A stretch of DNA of 64,000 nucleotides from Saccharospirillum mangrovi (GTDB taxonomy: Bacteria > Pseudomonadota > Gammaproteobacteria > Pseudomonadales > Natronospirillaceae), in contig NZ_CP031415.1 in NCBI RefSeq assembly GCF_003367315.1, forward strand, positions 2,850,001 through 2,914,000. The letters are read 5' to 3'. Every line of letters starts with the position of its first letter. The first letter of the stretch is position 1. Shown here piece after piece: positions 9,256 through 17,785 of this stretch. Both the position numbers and the translations under genes were made by a program. The notes under the pieces were generated by a model, which saw nothing but the letters and a program-made list of their open reading frames with translations, ran no database searches and had not been told where the DNA came from.

Positions 9256-9867
9256 TCAATTTTTGGTTTCTTCGCCCCAGGGCGCTAATAAATCCTGTTC
9301 AAAGCCAGCACTTTTTAAGATGCGGGCAACAACAAAATCGATCATGTCCGAAATGGTTTTTGGCTGGTGATAAAAGCCCGGGCTGGCCGGCAATATAACG
9401 GCGCCGGCGCGTTTTAATATCAGCATATTTTGCAGGTGAATTTCGTTGTACGGCGTTTCACGCGGCACCAGAATCAGGCGGCCGTTTTCTTTGAGAACCA
9501 CATCGGCGCCGCGCTCGATCAGGTTGTCGCATTGGCCGGTGGCAATGGCTGCCAGGGTGCCGGTTGAGCAGGGGCAGACGATCATTGTATCCGGCGCGCC
9601 CGAGCCGCTGGCGACCGGGCTCATCCAATCTTCGCGGCCGACGATGATCAGTTTGCCGCCGTCGCCCAAACGTTCGCGCAAATGGTCGTGCAATTTGTCG
9701 TGATTGGCGGGCCAGGGCGCGCCGGTTTCGACGGCGGCAACCATCAAAGCAGCTTTCGATACCAGCAGATGCACTTCGCAATTGGCCGCCAACAACCATT
9801 GCAACAAACGTTCGGCGTAAGGCGCGCCGGACGCGCCGGTGATGGCAAGCGTGACGCGGCGGTTCAT
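9256..9867 (-). CDS. ubiX: Flavin prenyltransferase UbiX
   Basis: A 203-residue enzyme that makes prenylated FMN, the cofactor of the UbiD decarboxylase in ubiquinone synthesis. The N-terminal flavin-binding start (LAITGASGAPYAERLLQWL) is diagnostic. The conserved CPCSTGTLAAIATG near residue 99 and RETPYNEIHLQNM near 139 follow. Its ATG overlaps the tesB stop by four bases, showing translational coupling. The length is typical of the family. Confidence 0.96.
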   Translation of the reverse strand: MNRRVTLAITGASGAPYAERLLQWLLAANCEVHLLVSKAALMVAAVETGAPWPANHDKLHDHLRERLGDGGKLIIVGREDWMSPVASGSGAPDTMIVCPCSTGTLAAIATGQCDNLIERGADVVLKENGRLILVPRETPYNEIHLQNMLILKRAGAVILPASPGFYHQPKTISDMIDFVVARILKSAGFEQDLLAPWGEETKN

Positions 9868-10733
9868 GCGTCTTCTCCGTGGTAACGAATCATGCCTTCT
9901 TGTGCGGTGCTGGCAACCAGCTTGCCGCTGCGGTCAAAAATCTGCCCGCGCACATAGCCGCGTGCGCCACTGGCGCTGGGGCTGTCGGCGACGTACAACA
10001 GCCAATCGTCAAATTTGAACGGCCGGTGAAACCAGATGGCGTGATCAAGCGAGGCAATGGTCAGCCCCGGTTTCATCAGCGAAATGCCGTGCGGCATCAG
10101 TGCGGTTTCCAGAAAGCCGTAATCGCTGGTGTAAGCGAGCATCGATTGATGCACCACCGGGTCGTCCGGCAGCGGGCCGTTGGCGCGAATCCACATGTGC
10201 CGTTTGGCGATGCCCATGCGCGGGCGGAATGGGTTTTGCGCTTCAACGATGCGGTATTCAATCGGCCGTTCGGCGGTGAACAGATCGCGCACCCGGGTGG
10301 GAATTTCGTCGGCGTGATCGCGGTACAGTTTCAGTTCCGGTTCCAGCCCTTCCGGGCCGGGCACGTTGGGCATGGCGTCCTGATGTTCCAGGCCCGGTTC
10401 TTCAATCTGGAACGATGCTGTCATCGCCAGAATGGGTTTGTCGAACTGGGTAGCGATAACTCGCCGCACGCTGAACGAGCGGCCATCGCGCACCGCTTCA
10501 ACCTGATAATCAATCGGCTCGCTAACGTCGCCCGGGCGCAGAAAATACGAATGCAACGAGTGCGGCACGCGACCTTCCAGGGTTTGCAGCGCTGCCGACA
10601 AACCCTGACCAATCACCTGCCCGCCGAACACCTTTGGGTAGCCCAGGTCTTGCGACAAACCACGATAGCGATGTTCGCCAATCGGCTCCAAGGTCAGTAG
10701 TTCGATCAAGCGTTCAACAACCGCTTCGGCCAT
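9864..10733 (-). CDS. tesB: Acyl-CoA thioesterase II
   Basis: A 289-residue double-hotdog thioesterase hydrolysing acyl-CoA to free acid and CoA. Typical features are GLSQDLGYPKVFGGQVIGQG in the first hotdog, SLHSYFLRPGD near residue 59, and DHAIWFHRPFKFDDWLLY near 230 with the active-site Asp/His region. The length equals E. coli TesB (286) within a few residues. It is the first gene of a tesB-ubiX unit, with ubiX overlapping by four bases. Confidence 0.95.
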   Translation of the reverse strand: MAEAVVERLIELLTLEPIGEHRYRGLSQDLGYPKVFGGQVIGQGLSAALQTLEGRVPHSLHSYFLRPGDVSEPIDYQVEAVRDGRSFSVRRVIATQFDKPILAMTASFQIEEPGLEHQDAMPNVPGPEGLEPELKLYRDHADEIPTRVRDLFTAERPIEYRIVEAQNPFRPRMGIAKRHMWIRANGPLPDDPVVHQSMLAYTSDYGFLETALMPHGISLMKPGLTIASLDHAIWFHRPFKFDDWLLYVADSPSASGARGYVRGQIFDRSGKLVASTAQEGMIRYHGEDA

Positions 10734-10869
10734 GGAAATCTCCTCTTACTGCGTCCTGCTTTTATTCCAACCATCGGCCTGGCGGGCCAATGGCGATCGG
10801 GCGTTGCAGTATACCAACTTTGCCGACAACCGGCCTGCAACAGTCGCGAACATCGGCATTTTGAATGGC

Positions 10870-11460
10870 TCAGACGTTAACCAGCACCCGTCGGAATGTC
10901 AGGCTCAACCGAGCGTCAGCCTGGGCGCGTTTGGGTACGCTGTGTTGCCAGTGGTGTTGCAGTGCGCCGCTCATCAGCAACAAATCGCCTTCGCCCAGGG
11001 CGACCGTCAATGTCTGTTTGTGGTTCGCGTTGCGACGCAATCGGAAATCGCGCCGCGCGCCCAGCGACAGGCTCGCCACCGGCGGGTTCGCACCCAATTC
11101 GGTTTCGTTATCGGCGTGCCAGCCCATGCGGTCGTCACCGCTGCGGTACCAGTTGGCGAGTACGGCGTTGAAGGCGATATCGGTGGTTGCGCACACCGCA
11201 TCGATCAGCGGCCGCAGGCTGTCGGGCCAACCGTCGGCCACCAACGTCTGCCCGCTGTAGCGATAACGCACGCCCGGTGCGCCGAACCAACTTTCCAGCC
11301 GCGGTGTTAAATGTTCGCGGCCGTACACACGCACCCGGCCCTGGCGCCAATCGAGTTCGGTCTGCAAACGTTGCTGCCAGGACTCGGCGTCAGCGCACCA
11401 ATTCCGGTACACTTGCAGCCGTCCGCTGTCATCATCGAATAAGGTTTCACCGAACGTCAT
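10870..11460 (-). CDS. AlkB-family 2-oxoglutarate/Fe(II) dioxygenase
   Basis: A 196-residue enzyme resembling ALKBH2/3-type DNA dealkylases. The start ATG 11460 is backed by GGAGGT five bases upstream. Iron-binding HxD is seen in GWHADNETELG and the distal His in LQHHWQHSVPKR. The arginines contacting 2-oxoglutarate are in RLSLTFRRVL at the C-terminus; NWY and GDLLLM are also typical. Expected role: oxidative repair of 1-methyladenine and 3-methylcytosine. Its start codon shares the palindrome CATG with the start of the divergent gene on plus. Confidence 0.88.
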   Translation of the reverse strand: MTFGETLFDDDSGRLQVYRNWCADAESWQQRLQTELDWRQGRVRVYGREHLTPRLESWFGAPGVRYRYSGQTLVADGWPDSLRPLIDAVCATTDIAFNAVLANWYRSGDDRMGWHADNETELGANPPVASLSLGARRDFRLRRNANHKQTLTVALGEGDLLLMSGALQHHWQHSVPKRAQADARLSLTFRRVLVNV

Positions 11461-11782
11461 GGCTACCTCCGCCGCAAGCGCCCAACAGTGGCTCACCGAA
11501 CAAAAACCCGACCGCGCCGCCATCGAAGAGGTGATCGGTAAGTTGGAAAAACGCATCGAGCAGTATCAGGAAGAAGACCCGGCGCTGGCCGGTTCCGTCG
11601 ATGCGCTGGTGTTGTTGCAGGATCATCTGGAGCAATTGGATGCGCCGGCGGCCGAAACCGATGCACCGCCAGCCAACCTCGATACCTCAGCCCTGATTCC
11701 CGATGCCGATCCGGTGCAACTGGAAGACGATGTAAAACGTCGCGCCTTTGAGGCGCTGAAAAACCAGTTCAAGGATTTATAA
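11459..11782 (+). CDS. Conserved-looking hypothetical acidic protein
   Basis: A 107-residue acidic, Ala/Glu/Asp-rich soluble protein with a predicted coiled helix at residues 15-60 (EEVIGKLEKRIEQYQEEDPA) and a low-complexity Ala/Pro/Asp linker. I do not recognise the family. The ATG at 11459-11461 overlaps the alkB start on the opposite strand. A weak AAGG lies 14 bases upstream, so a later start is possible. Good third-position G/C bias and a clean stop before the convergent DUF305 gene favour a real gene. Confidence 0.6.
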   Translation: MATSAASAQQWLTEQKPDRAAIEEVIGKLEKRIEQYQEEDPALAGSVDALVLLQDHLEQLDAPAAETDAPPANLDTSALIPDADPVQLEDDVKRRAFEALKNQFKDL

Positions 11783-11789
11783 GCGCCGT

Positions 11790-12401
11790 TCATTCCAGCT
11801 CGCGTGTTTGCATCCAGTTGCGCAACTCGGCGATGTCGCGATTAGCATGACGCACACCGTCGCCCGCCAGAATGCGCAACTGCGCATCGACGCTGTGATT
11901 CAGCATCAGTTGATCCAGCGTAATCACCAGCGACTGGTGCCACAGCATGGCGTTCGCGAACACCCAGTTTTCATCACCCTCTACAACAAAGTCACCGCGT
12001 TGCTGGGCGTATTCGTCGAGCGCAGTCTGGTAAGCCTGACGAATGACGTCGGCGTCTGCACCCAGGTCCGGGGTGTCGTATCGTTCCAGCCAGGTATTTA
12101 AAGCGTCGATGTCGTCGTTGAGTTGCTGCGCCAGGCGTTCGACCGCGTGTGTAAAAGTCGGGTCGTCGGTCTGCGCCAAAACCGTTTTGATCATCGGCAA
12201 GGCTGCGCTTTGATGCGCCACCATCAGATGCGCGAAATCGACATCCGGATCGCCGCTCACAGTTACCTCAAATACCGCCGACATCAGTTGCTCACGGGCC
12301 TGCATAAAGTCGTTGTCCGGCGATTGCGACGCCGCCATGGCTGACATCAACACGCTCATCAAAGCCAATGCCACTGTGCTTCGGTGCATTGTTGCCATCA
12401 T
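11790..12401 (-). CDS. DUF305-family periplasmic protein
   Basis: A 203-residue secreted protein. Residues 1-23 are a signal peptide (LMSVLMSAMA). The motif DFAHLMVAHQSAALPMIK near residue 55 corresponds to the first ferritin-like His motif of DUF305; a second (WHQSLVITLDQLMLNH) and HANRDIAELRNWM close the four-helix bundle. DUF305 proteins are implicated in copper/metal handling or stress, without a defined activity. The usual HHQGAI is changed to HQSAAL, so metal binding may differ. It is convergent with the preceding small gene, 7 bases apart. Confidence 0.7.
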   Translation of the reverse strand: MMATMHRSTVALALMSVLMSAMAASQSPDNDFMQAREQLMSAVFEVTVSGDPDVDFAHLMVAHQSAALPMIKTVLAQTDDPTFTHAVERLAQQLNDDIDALNTWLERYDTPDLGADADVIRQAYQTALDEYAQQRGDFVVEGDENWVFANAMLWHQSLVITLDQLMLNHSVDAQLRILAGDGVRHANRDIAELRNWMQTRELE

Positions 12402-12502
12402 CCGTTACCTCCTACTTGTTACCGCTTTGAATCGACATTGTACCGGATGGGCACCACCGTTCCGATGCGAGTCGGGTCACGAATTTTATGAACACAATTT
12501 CG

Positions 12503-12520
12503 CTGCCATAAAATTGTCAA
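12503..12520 (+). promoter_or_regulatory. Pho box upstream of ugpB
   Basis: The 18-mer CTGCCATAAAATTGTCAA matches the PhoB-binding consensus CTGTCATAWAWCTGTCAY at 15 of 18 positions, with the 7+4+7 architecture intact. It lies 126 bases before the ugpB start. In E. coli the ugp operon is PhoB-activated under phosphate starvation, so the site and operon agree. Confidence 0.8.
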
Positions 12521-12646
12521 CGCCATGCAACAAAAGCCCCCTAGGGTGATTCGCGCTTTATTCGGGTTGTCACTGAGGCAGTCGTTACCAGCCGGCCAGC
12601 CAACCAATTTGCGCTCACCGTCCAACTAGCGGGAAACACAGTCGTT

Positions 12647-13948
12647 ATGAAAAAGACCCTCATTGCATTGTCCGTCGGCGCCTTGGCGATCAGCCAGGTA
12701 CAGGCGGCAACAGACATCACTTTCTGGCACGCCATGGGTGGCGAACTGGGTGAAAAAGTTGACCAGATCGTTGCCGACTTCAACGCTTCTCAGAACGACG
12801 TCGTCGTTCACGCCAGCTACCGCGGCAACTACAGCGAAACCATGACCGGCGCCATCGCCGCCTTCCGTTCTGGCGAGCAGCCGGACATCGTGCAGGTTTA
12901 TGAAGTGGGCACCGCCACCATGATGGCCGCCGAAGGCGCCGTTTACCCGGCCTACCAACTGATGAACCAGTACAGCGACGGCTTCGATCAAAGCGCCTAC
13001 CTGAGCACCGTCACCGGCTACTACGCCGATGCCAACGGCAACATGCTGTCCATGCCGTTCAACAGTTCAACGCCGGTGCTGTATTACAACAAAGACGCGT
13101 TCGCCGCCGCCGGTCTGCCGGACCGTGGCCCGAAAACCTGGGAAGAAATGGGTGAATTTGGTCAGGCCATTCTGGATGCCGGTTACGACTGTGGTTTCAC
13201 CACCGCCTGGCAATCCTGGATTCAACTGGAAAACCTGTCCGCCCGTCACAACGTTCCTTTCGCCACCAACGACGACGGCTTCACCGGCCTGGACACTCAG
13301 GTTGTCTTTAACGACGACCTGCAAATCGCCCACATTGAACAGTTGGCGAAATGGAACGAAAACGGTTTGTTCAGCTATTCCGGTCGTACCAGTGAAGGCG
13401 CTGCCCGCTTCTACAGCGGCGAGTGCCCGATGATCACCGCCTCCTCTGCCAGCTACGCCGGTGTGCGCGCCAACGCCAGTTTCAACTTTGGCGTCAGCGA
13501 ACTGCCGTACTGGGCGAGCAAAATCGACACCCCGCAAAACACCATCATCGGTGGTGCAACACTGTGGACACTGCGCGGCCACGATGAATCACACTACCCG
13601 GCCGTTGCGCGTTTCTTTGAATACCTCTCTCAGCCGGAAGTTCAGGCCGACTGGCACCAGTTCTCTGGTTACCTGCCGATCACTTACGCGGCGGTTGAGC
13701 TGACCAAAGAACAAGGTTTCTACGCCAACAACCCCGGTACCGATGTTGCCATCAACCAGATGACAGCGGTTGAGCCGACGGCAAACTCTCGCGGTCTGCG
13801 TCTGGGTAACTTCCCGCAAATTCGCGACATCATCGACGAAGAACTGGAATCGGTGTGGAACGGTGACGCCACTGCCAAGCAGGCACTGGATCGCGCCGCT
13901 CGCCGCAGCAACCAGCAACTGCGTCGTTTCGAACGCGCCAATCGCTGA
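12647..13948 (+). CDS. ugpB: sn-Glycerol-3-phosphate ABC transporter, substrate-binding protein
   Basis: A 433-residue periplasmic binding protein with a 21-residue signal peptide ending VQA. The mature start TDITFWHAMGGELGEKVDQI and the segment SMPFNSSTPVLYYNKDAF are characteristic of UgpB. Ligands are glycerol-3-phosphate and glycerophosphodiesters, delivered to UgpAE. It is the first gene of ugpBAECQ, in the same order as E. coli. A strong hairpin between ugpB and ugpA should keep ugpB expression higher than that of the membrane subunits. Confidence 0.95.
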   Translation: MKKTLIALSVGALAISQVQAATDITFWHAMGGELGEKVDQIVADFNASQNDVVVHASYRGNYSETMTGAIAAFRSGEQPDIVQVYEVGTATMMAAEGAVYPAYQLMNQYSDGFDQSAYLSTVTGYYADANGNMLSMPFNSSTPVLYYNKDAFAAAGLPDRGPKTWEEMGEFGQAILDAGYDCGFTTAWQSWIQLENLSARHNVPFATNDDGFTGLDTQVVFNDDLQIAHIEQLAKWNENGLFSYSGRTSEGAARFYSGECPMITASSASYAGVRANASFNFGVSELPYWASKIDTPQNTIIGGATLWTLRGHDESHYPAVARFFEYLSQPEVQADWHQFSGYLPITYAAVELTKEQGFYANNPGTDVAINQMTAVEPTANSRGLRLGNFPQIRDIIDEELESVWNGDATAKQALDRAARRSNQQLRRFERANR

Positions 13949-13991
13949 AGCGTGGGCTCTACGGTTAGAGGAAACTCTGGCCGTTTTTCGT

Positions 13992-14020
13992 GCACGGTCG
14001 GGTTTCCGACCGTGCTTTTT
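13992..14020 (+). terminator. Attenuating intrinsic terminator between ugpB and ugpA
   Basis: A perfect 10-bp stem GCACGGTCGG/CCGACCGTGC with loop GTTT is followed by five T. It lies 43 bases after the ugpB stop and 28 bases before the ugpA start. It probably allows partial read-through, giving an excess of binding protein. Confidence 0.85.
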
Positions 14021-14047
14021 CGCTGCTAACGGCCCAGGTTTTTCACC

Positions 14048-14929
14048 ATGCACGACAAGTCTGTTTTCCGACATCGGCTGCTGCCTTATCTGCTGGTGGC
14101 GCCACAGTTGATCATCACTTTGGTATTTTTTATCTGGCCCGCCGGCCAGGCGTTTTATCAATCCTTTCGCGTTGAAGATGCGTTCGGTTTCAGCACCGAA
14201 TTCGTCTGGTTCGAAAATTTTATTTATCTGCTATCCGAACCCGAATACTGGACTTCCGTTCGTGTTACCGCAGTCTTCAGTGGCCTGGTTGCCGTCAGCG
14301 GTATGGCACTGGCGCTGTTGCTTGCCGTTATGGCTGATAAAGTCGTGCGCGCTGGCCGGTTTTACCAAACCATGTTGATCTGGCCCTATGCCGTGGCACC
14401 GGTTGTAGCCGCCATTCTTTGGGTGATGCTGCTCAATCCCAGCATCGGCATCATCACTTACTGGCTGAGCAAACTGGGCTATCAATGGAATTATGTTGCC
14501 AACTCTGGCCAGGCCATGACGCTGGTGGTCATCGCCTCGGTCTGGAAACAAATCAGCTATAACTTCATCTTCTTTATTGCCGGCCTGCAGGCGATACCGC
14601 GTTCGTTAATTGAAGCGGCCGCCATCGACGGTGCGCGTCCGTTCCGACGCTTCTGGCAAATCGTCTTTCCGCTGTTATCGCCCACCGCTTTTTTCCTGCT
14701 GGTGGTGAATGTGGTCTACGCCTTCTTTGACACCTTCGCGATCATTCATGCCACCACGCAAGGCGGCCCGGGTAACACCACAAAAACGCTGGTGTACAAA
14801 GTCTACAGCGATGGTTTTGTCGGCCTCGACCTCGGTTCTTCGTCCGCGCAATCGGTACTGCTGATGATCATGGTCATCGCTCTTACGGTGGTGCAATTCC
14901 GTTACGTCGAAAAAAGGGTGCAATACTGA
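14048..14929 (+). CDS. ugpA: sn-Glycerol-3-phosphate ABC transporter permease
   Basis: A 293-residue inner-membrane permease with six hydrophobic helices. The EAA loop ([20 protein letters not shown]) lies near residue 197 and contacts the ATPase. [20 protein letters not shown] at the N-terminus is typical of UgpA/MalF-type permeases. It pairs with UgpE, whose ATG shares its first base with the ugpA TGA. Confidence 0.95.
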   Translation: MHDKSVFRHRLLPYLLVAPQLIITLVFFIWPAGQAFYQSFRVEDAFGFSTEFVWFENFIYLLSEPEYWTSVRVTAVFSGLVAVSGMALALLLAVMADKVVRAGRFYQTMLIWPYAVAPVVAAILWVMLLNPSIGIITYWLSKLGYQWNYVANSGQAMTLVVIASVWKQISYNFIFFIAGLQAIPRSLIEAAAIDGARPFRRFWQIVFPLLSPTAFFLLVVNVVYAFFDTFAIIHATTQGGPGNTTKTLVYKVYSDGFVGLDLGSSSAQSVLLMIMVIALTVVQFRYVEKRVQY

Positions 14930-15777
14930 TGGTTGAAAACAGACCCTGGCTGACGCTGCTGCGTCATCTGATTTTGCTGCTCGGTATTTTTATCATCGGC
15001 TTGCCGATCTGGGTGGCTCTGGTTGCGGCTACGCATCCGGCCAGCGATTTTGTTTCCGGCATTCTGCCGCTGTGGTTTGGTGACCAAGGCTGGGACAACC
15101 TGAAAACCGCGCTGTTCAATGAAGTCGGTTTGGGGGTTTCGGTATCGGCATCGCGCATGTTGTGGAACAGTTTTGTGATGGCGATGGTGATTGCCGTCGG
15201 CAAGATCATCATTTCCATGATGTCGGCTTACGCCATCGTGTACTTCCGCTTTCCGCTGCGGCGCACCTGTTTCTGGTTAATCTTCATTACGCTGATGTTA
15301 CCGGTGGAAGTGCGCATCCTGCCCACCTATGAAGTGGTCTCCAATCTGGGCATGTTGAACAGCTACGCCGGTCTCACCATTCCGTTGATTGCCAGCGCCA
15401 CCGCCACGTTTTTGTTCCGGCAATTTTTTATGTCGGTACCGGATTCGTTGCTCGAAGCCGCCCGGATGGACGGCGCCGGCCCCATCCGTTTTTTCAAAGA
15501 CATTCTGTTGCCGCTGTCGACCAACAACATAGCGGCCTTGTTCGTCATTCTGTTTATTTATGGTTGGAATCAATACCTGTGGCCGCTGTTGGTCACCACC
15601 GATGACCAGTACTACACCATCGTCATGGCCATTAAACGGCTGATGGCATCCGACAACGGCGTGGTGCCCTGGAACCTCATTATGACCACCACCATTCTGG
15701 CGATGCTGCCACCGGTTCTGGTCGTGCTGATTATGCAAAAACTCTTTGTCAAAGGCCTGATCGAGCAGGAAAAGTAA
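14929..15777 (+). CDS. ugpE: sn-Glycerol-3-phosphate ABC transporter permease
   Basis: A 282-residue permease, the partner of UgpA. Six membrane segments are seen; the EAA loop is EAARMDGAGPIRFFKDILLP near residue 178. MLPVEVRILPTYEVVSNLGM in the middle is strongly UgpE-like. The start overlaps ugpA by one base (TGATG). Length matches E. coli UgpE (281). Confidence 0.95.
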   Translation: MVENRPWLTLLRHLILLLGIFIIGLPIWVALVAATHPASDFVSGILPLWFGDQGWDNLKTALFNEVGLGVSVSASRMLWNSFVMAMVIAVGKIIISMMSAYAIVYFRFPLRRTCFWLIFITLMLPVEVRILPTYEVVSNLGMLNSYAGLTIPLIASATATFLFRQFFMSVPDSLLEAARMDGAGPIRFFKDILLPLSTNNIAALFVILFIYGWNQYLWPLLVTTDDQYYTIVMAIKRLMASDNGVVPWNLIMTTTILAMLPPVLVVLIMQKLFVKGLIEQEK

Positions 15778-15786
15778 GGGGACATT

Positions 15787-16857
15787 GTGGCCAATTTATC
15801 GCTGAAGAATCTGAACAAAACGTACGCCAACGGTTTCACCGCTGTACACGATTTAAACCTGGATATTGTTGACGGTGAATTTCTGGTGTTGGTCGGTCCA
15901 TCCGGCTGCGGCAAGTCAACCACGCTGCGCATGGTTGCCGGTCTGGAACGCATCAGTTCCGGCGATCTGCACATTGGTGATCAACGCGTCAACGAGCTGG
16001 AACCGGCAGACCGCGACATCGCCATGGTGTTCCAGAATTACGCGCTGTATCCGCACATGACCGTCTTTAAAAACATGGCGTATGGTCTGAAAAATCGCGG
16101 TGAGAAACGCGTCGATATTGAACAGAAAGTTCGCGACGCCGCCCGCACGCTCGACATCGAACATTTGCTCGATTCCAAGCCGGCGCAGTTGTCAGGCGGG
16201 CAACGCCAGCGCGTCGCTATGGGTCGCGCCATCGTGCGCAGCCCGCAGGTATTTTTGTTCGACGAACCGCTGTCGAATCTGGACGCTAAACTGCGTGTGC
16301 AGATGCGTATTGAAATCAAGCGGCTGCAACAACGTTTCGGCACCACGGCAATCTATGTGACACACGACCAAGTTGAAGCCATGACTCTGGCCGACCGTCT
16401 GGTGGTAATGAACGGTGGCAAAGTCGAACAGGTCGGCCCGCCGATTGAGCTCTACGAAAAACCAGCCAGCCGTTTTGTCGCAGGTTTTATCGGCTCGCCG
16501 TCGATGAATTTTCTGAACGTTCAACTGGAAGGCGGGCGAACGCTGGTGTTGCCGAACGGTCAGCGCGTTGAGCTGCCCGACGCGGTGAATCACAGCGGCG
16601 AGGTGGTGCTCGGTTTCCGGCCGGAACATCTGGAGAGCTGTTCGCCAGAGCAATCCGACTTTACACTGAGCGTCGAAATCGTCGAGCCGCTGGGCGCCGA
16701 TACGCTGCTGTACGGCAACTTTCCAAACACCGACGTTCTGGTGCTGGCCGAGCAATCCGGCAAAGCCCACTTTCACGGCGGCGAGTCGCTGCCGTTACGT
16801 TTCGACCGCCAGCGGCTGCACCTGTTCGATCCTCACTCGGAGCTGAGAATTGTATGA
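15787..16857 (+). CDS. ugpC: sn-Glycerol-3-phosphate ABC transporter ATP-binding protein
   Basis: A 356-residue ATPase, equal in length to E. coli UgpC. It starts at GTG 15787 behind AAGGGGA. Walker A is GPSGCGKST near residue 38, the signature LSGGQRQRVAMGRAIV near 136, Walker B VFLFDEPLSNLDAKLR near 154 and the H-loop YVTHDQVEAMTLADR near 192. A C-terminal TOBE region follows. Drives import through UgpAE; in E. coli UgpC also senses internal phosphate. Confidence 0.95.
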   Translation: MANLSLKNLNKTYANGFTAVHDLNLDIVDGEFLVLVGPSGCGKSTTLRMVAGLERISSGDLHIGDQRVNELEPADRDIAMVFQNYALYPHMTVFKNMAYGLKNRGEKRVDIEQKVRDAARTLDIEHLLDSKPAQLSGGQRQRVAMGRAIVRSPQVFLFDEPLSNLDAKLRVQMRIEIKRLQQRFGTTAIYVTHDQVEAMTLADRLVVMNGGKVEQVGPPIELYEKPASRFVAGFIGSPSMNFLNVQLEGGRTLVLPNGQRVELPDAVNHSGEVVLGFRPEHLESCSPEQSDFTLSVEIVEPLGADTLLYGNFPNTDVLVLAEQSGKAHFHGGESLPLRFDRQRLHLFDPHSELRIV

Positions 16858-17582
16858 TCGCCAGTCCCATCATTGGTCACCGTGGCTGCGCGCGCCGCGC
16901 GCCTGAAAACTCCCTTGCGGCCATGACATTCAGCCGTGACATCGGTCTGGACTGGGTGGAAATCGACGCCAACCTGCTCGGCGACGGTACTGCCGTTATG
17001 TTTCACGACAGCACCCTGAACCGCCTGACACCGGCCAAAGGCAAGTTGACCAAACAAACCTGGGCCACCGTCAAGGATCTGGATGTGGGCAGCCATTTCA
17101 GCGCCGATTTTCAGGCCGAACGCCTGCCGAGTCTGGAGCAGGCGCTGATTCATATCCGCGATCTGGGCCTGGGTCTGAACCTGGAAATCAAACACTACCC
17201 GGATGTCAGCATCGAACACATCACCGATGCCTGCATTGCCGCATTGGACCAGCATTGGCGCGATTTCGACCGGCTATTGCTGTCGAGTTTCAACGGTGAA
17301 ATCCTGGCGCGGCTGCACCAGGCCCGGCCAAACTGGTTACTCGGCCATTTGTGGGAACGGCTGCCGGACAACTGGCTGGAGGTCGCCCGCATTCTGGACC
17401 TGGCGAGCGTCAATCTGGACCACAAAACCTTAACTCAGGCTCAGGCGGAAGCCATCAAAACGGCCGGCTACGATCTATACTGCTACACCGTGAATGATCG
17501 CGCCGCCGCCGTTCGGCTGTGGGACTGGGGCGTCGATGGCGTGTTCACCGACGACCCGGCGCTGATTTCACCCGCGCCCTGA
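16854..17582 (+). CDS. ugpQ: Glycerophosphodiester phosphodiesterase (cytoplasmic UgpQ)
   Basis: A 242-residue enzyme without a signal peptide, so cytoplasmic. IGHRGCARRAPENSLAAM near residue 6 gives the first catalytic His and the Arg/Glu. EIDANLLGDGTAVMFHDSTL near 36 carries the metal ligands and the second His; NLEIKHYP near 102 is also conserved. It cleaves imported glycerophosphodiesters to glycerol-3-phosphate and alcohol. Its ATG overlaps ugpC by four bases, closing the operon. Confidence 0.95.
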   Translation: MIASPIIGHRGCARRAPENSLAAMTFSRDIGLDWVEIDANLLGDGTAVMFHDSTLNRLTPAKGKLTKQTWATVKDLDVGSHFSADFQAERLPSLEQALIHIRDLGLGLNLEIKHYPDVSIEHITDACIAALDQHWRDFDRLLLSSFNGEILARLHQARPNWLLGHLWERLPDNWLEVARILDLASVNLDHKTLTQAQAEAIKTAGYDLYCYTVNDRAAAVRLWDWGVDGVFTDDPALISPAP

Positions 17583-17785
17583 ATCATCGCGGTTCCATTC
17601 GAAAACAGCCGCTCATTGCGGCATAATGCGTGGGTTCACTGTCCCTTCGTCACACCGACTTTTGAGGCAACCAACGTCAACATGCACCGTTTGGATCGAC
17701 CACTCATCGCCGCTTTGTTGACCCCTGCTGCTGTCTCACAGAATCGCCGCCCTACCCGACACCCCGTTTTCGAGGGCCGCCAGCC

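Noticed and set aside
17583-17785. Pho box before the Na/Pi cotransporter
   Set aside because: CTGTCCCTTCGTCAC resembles fragments of the consensus but the spacing and second half do not fit.
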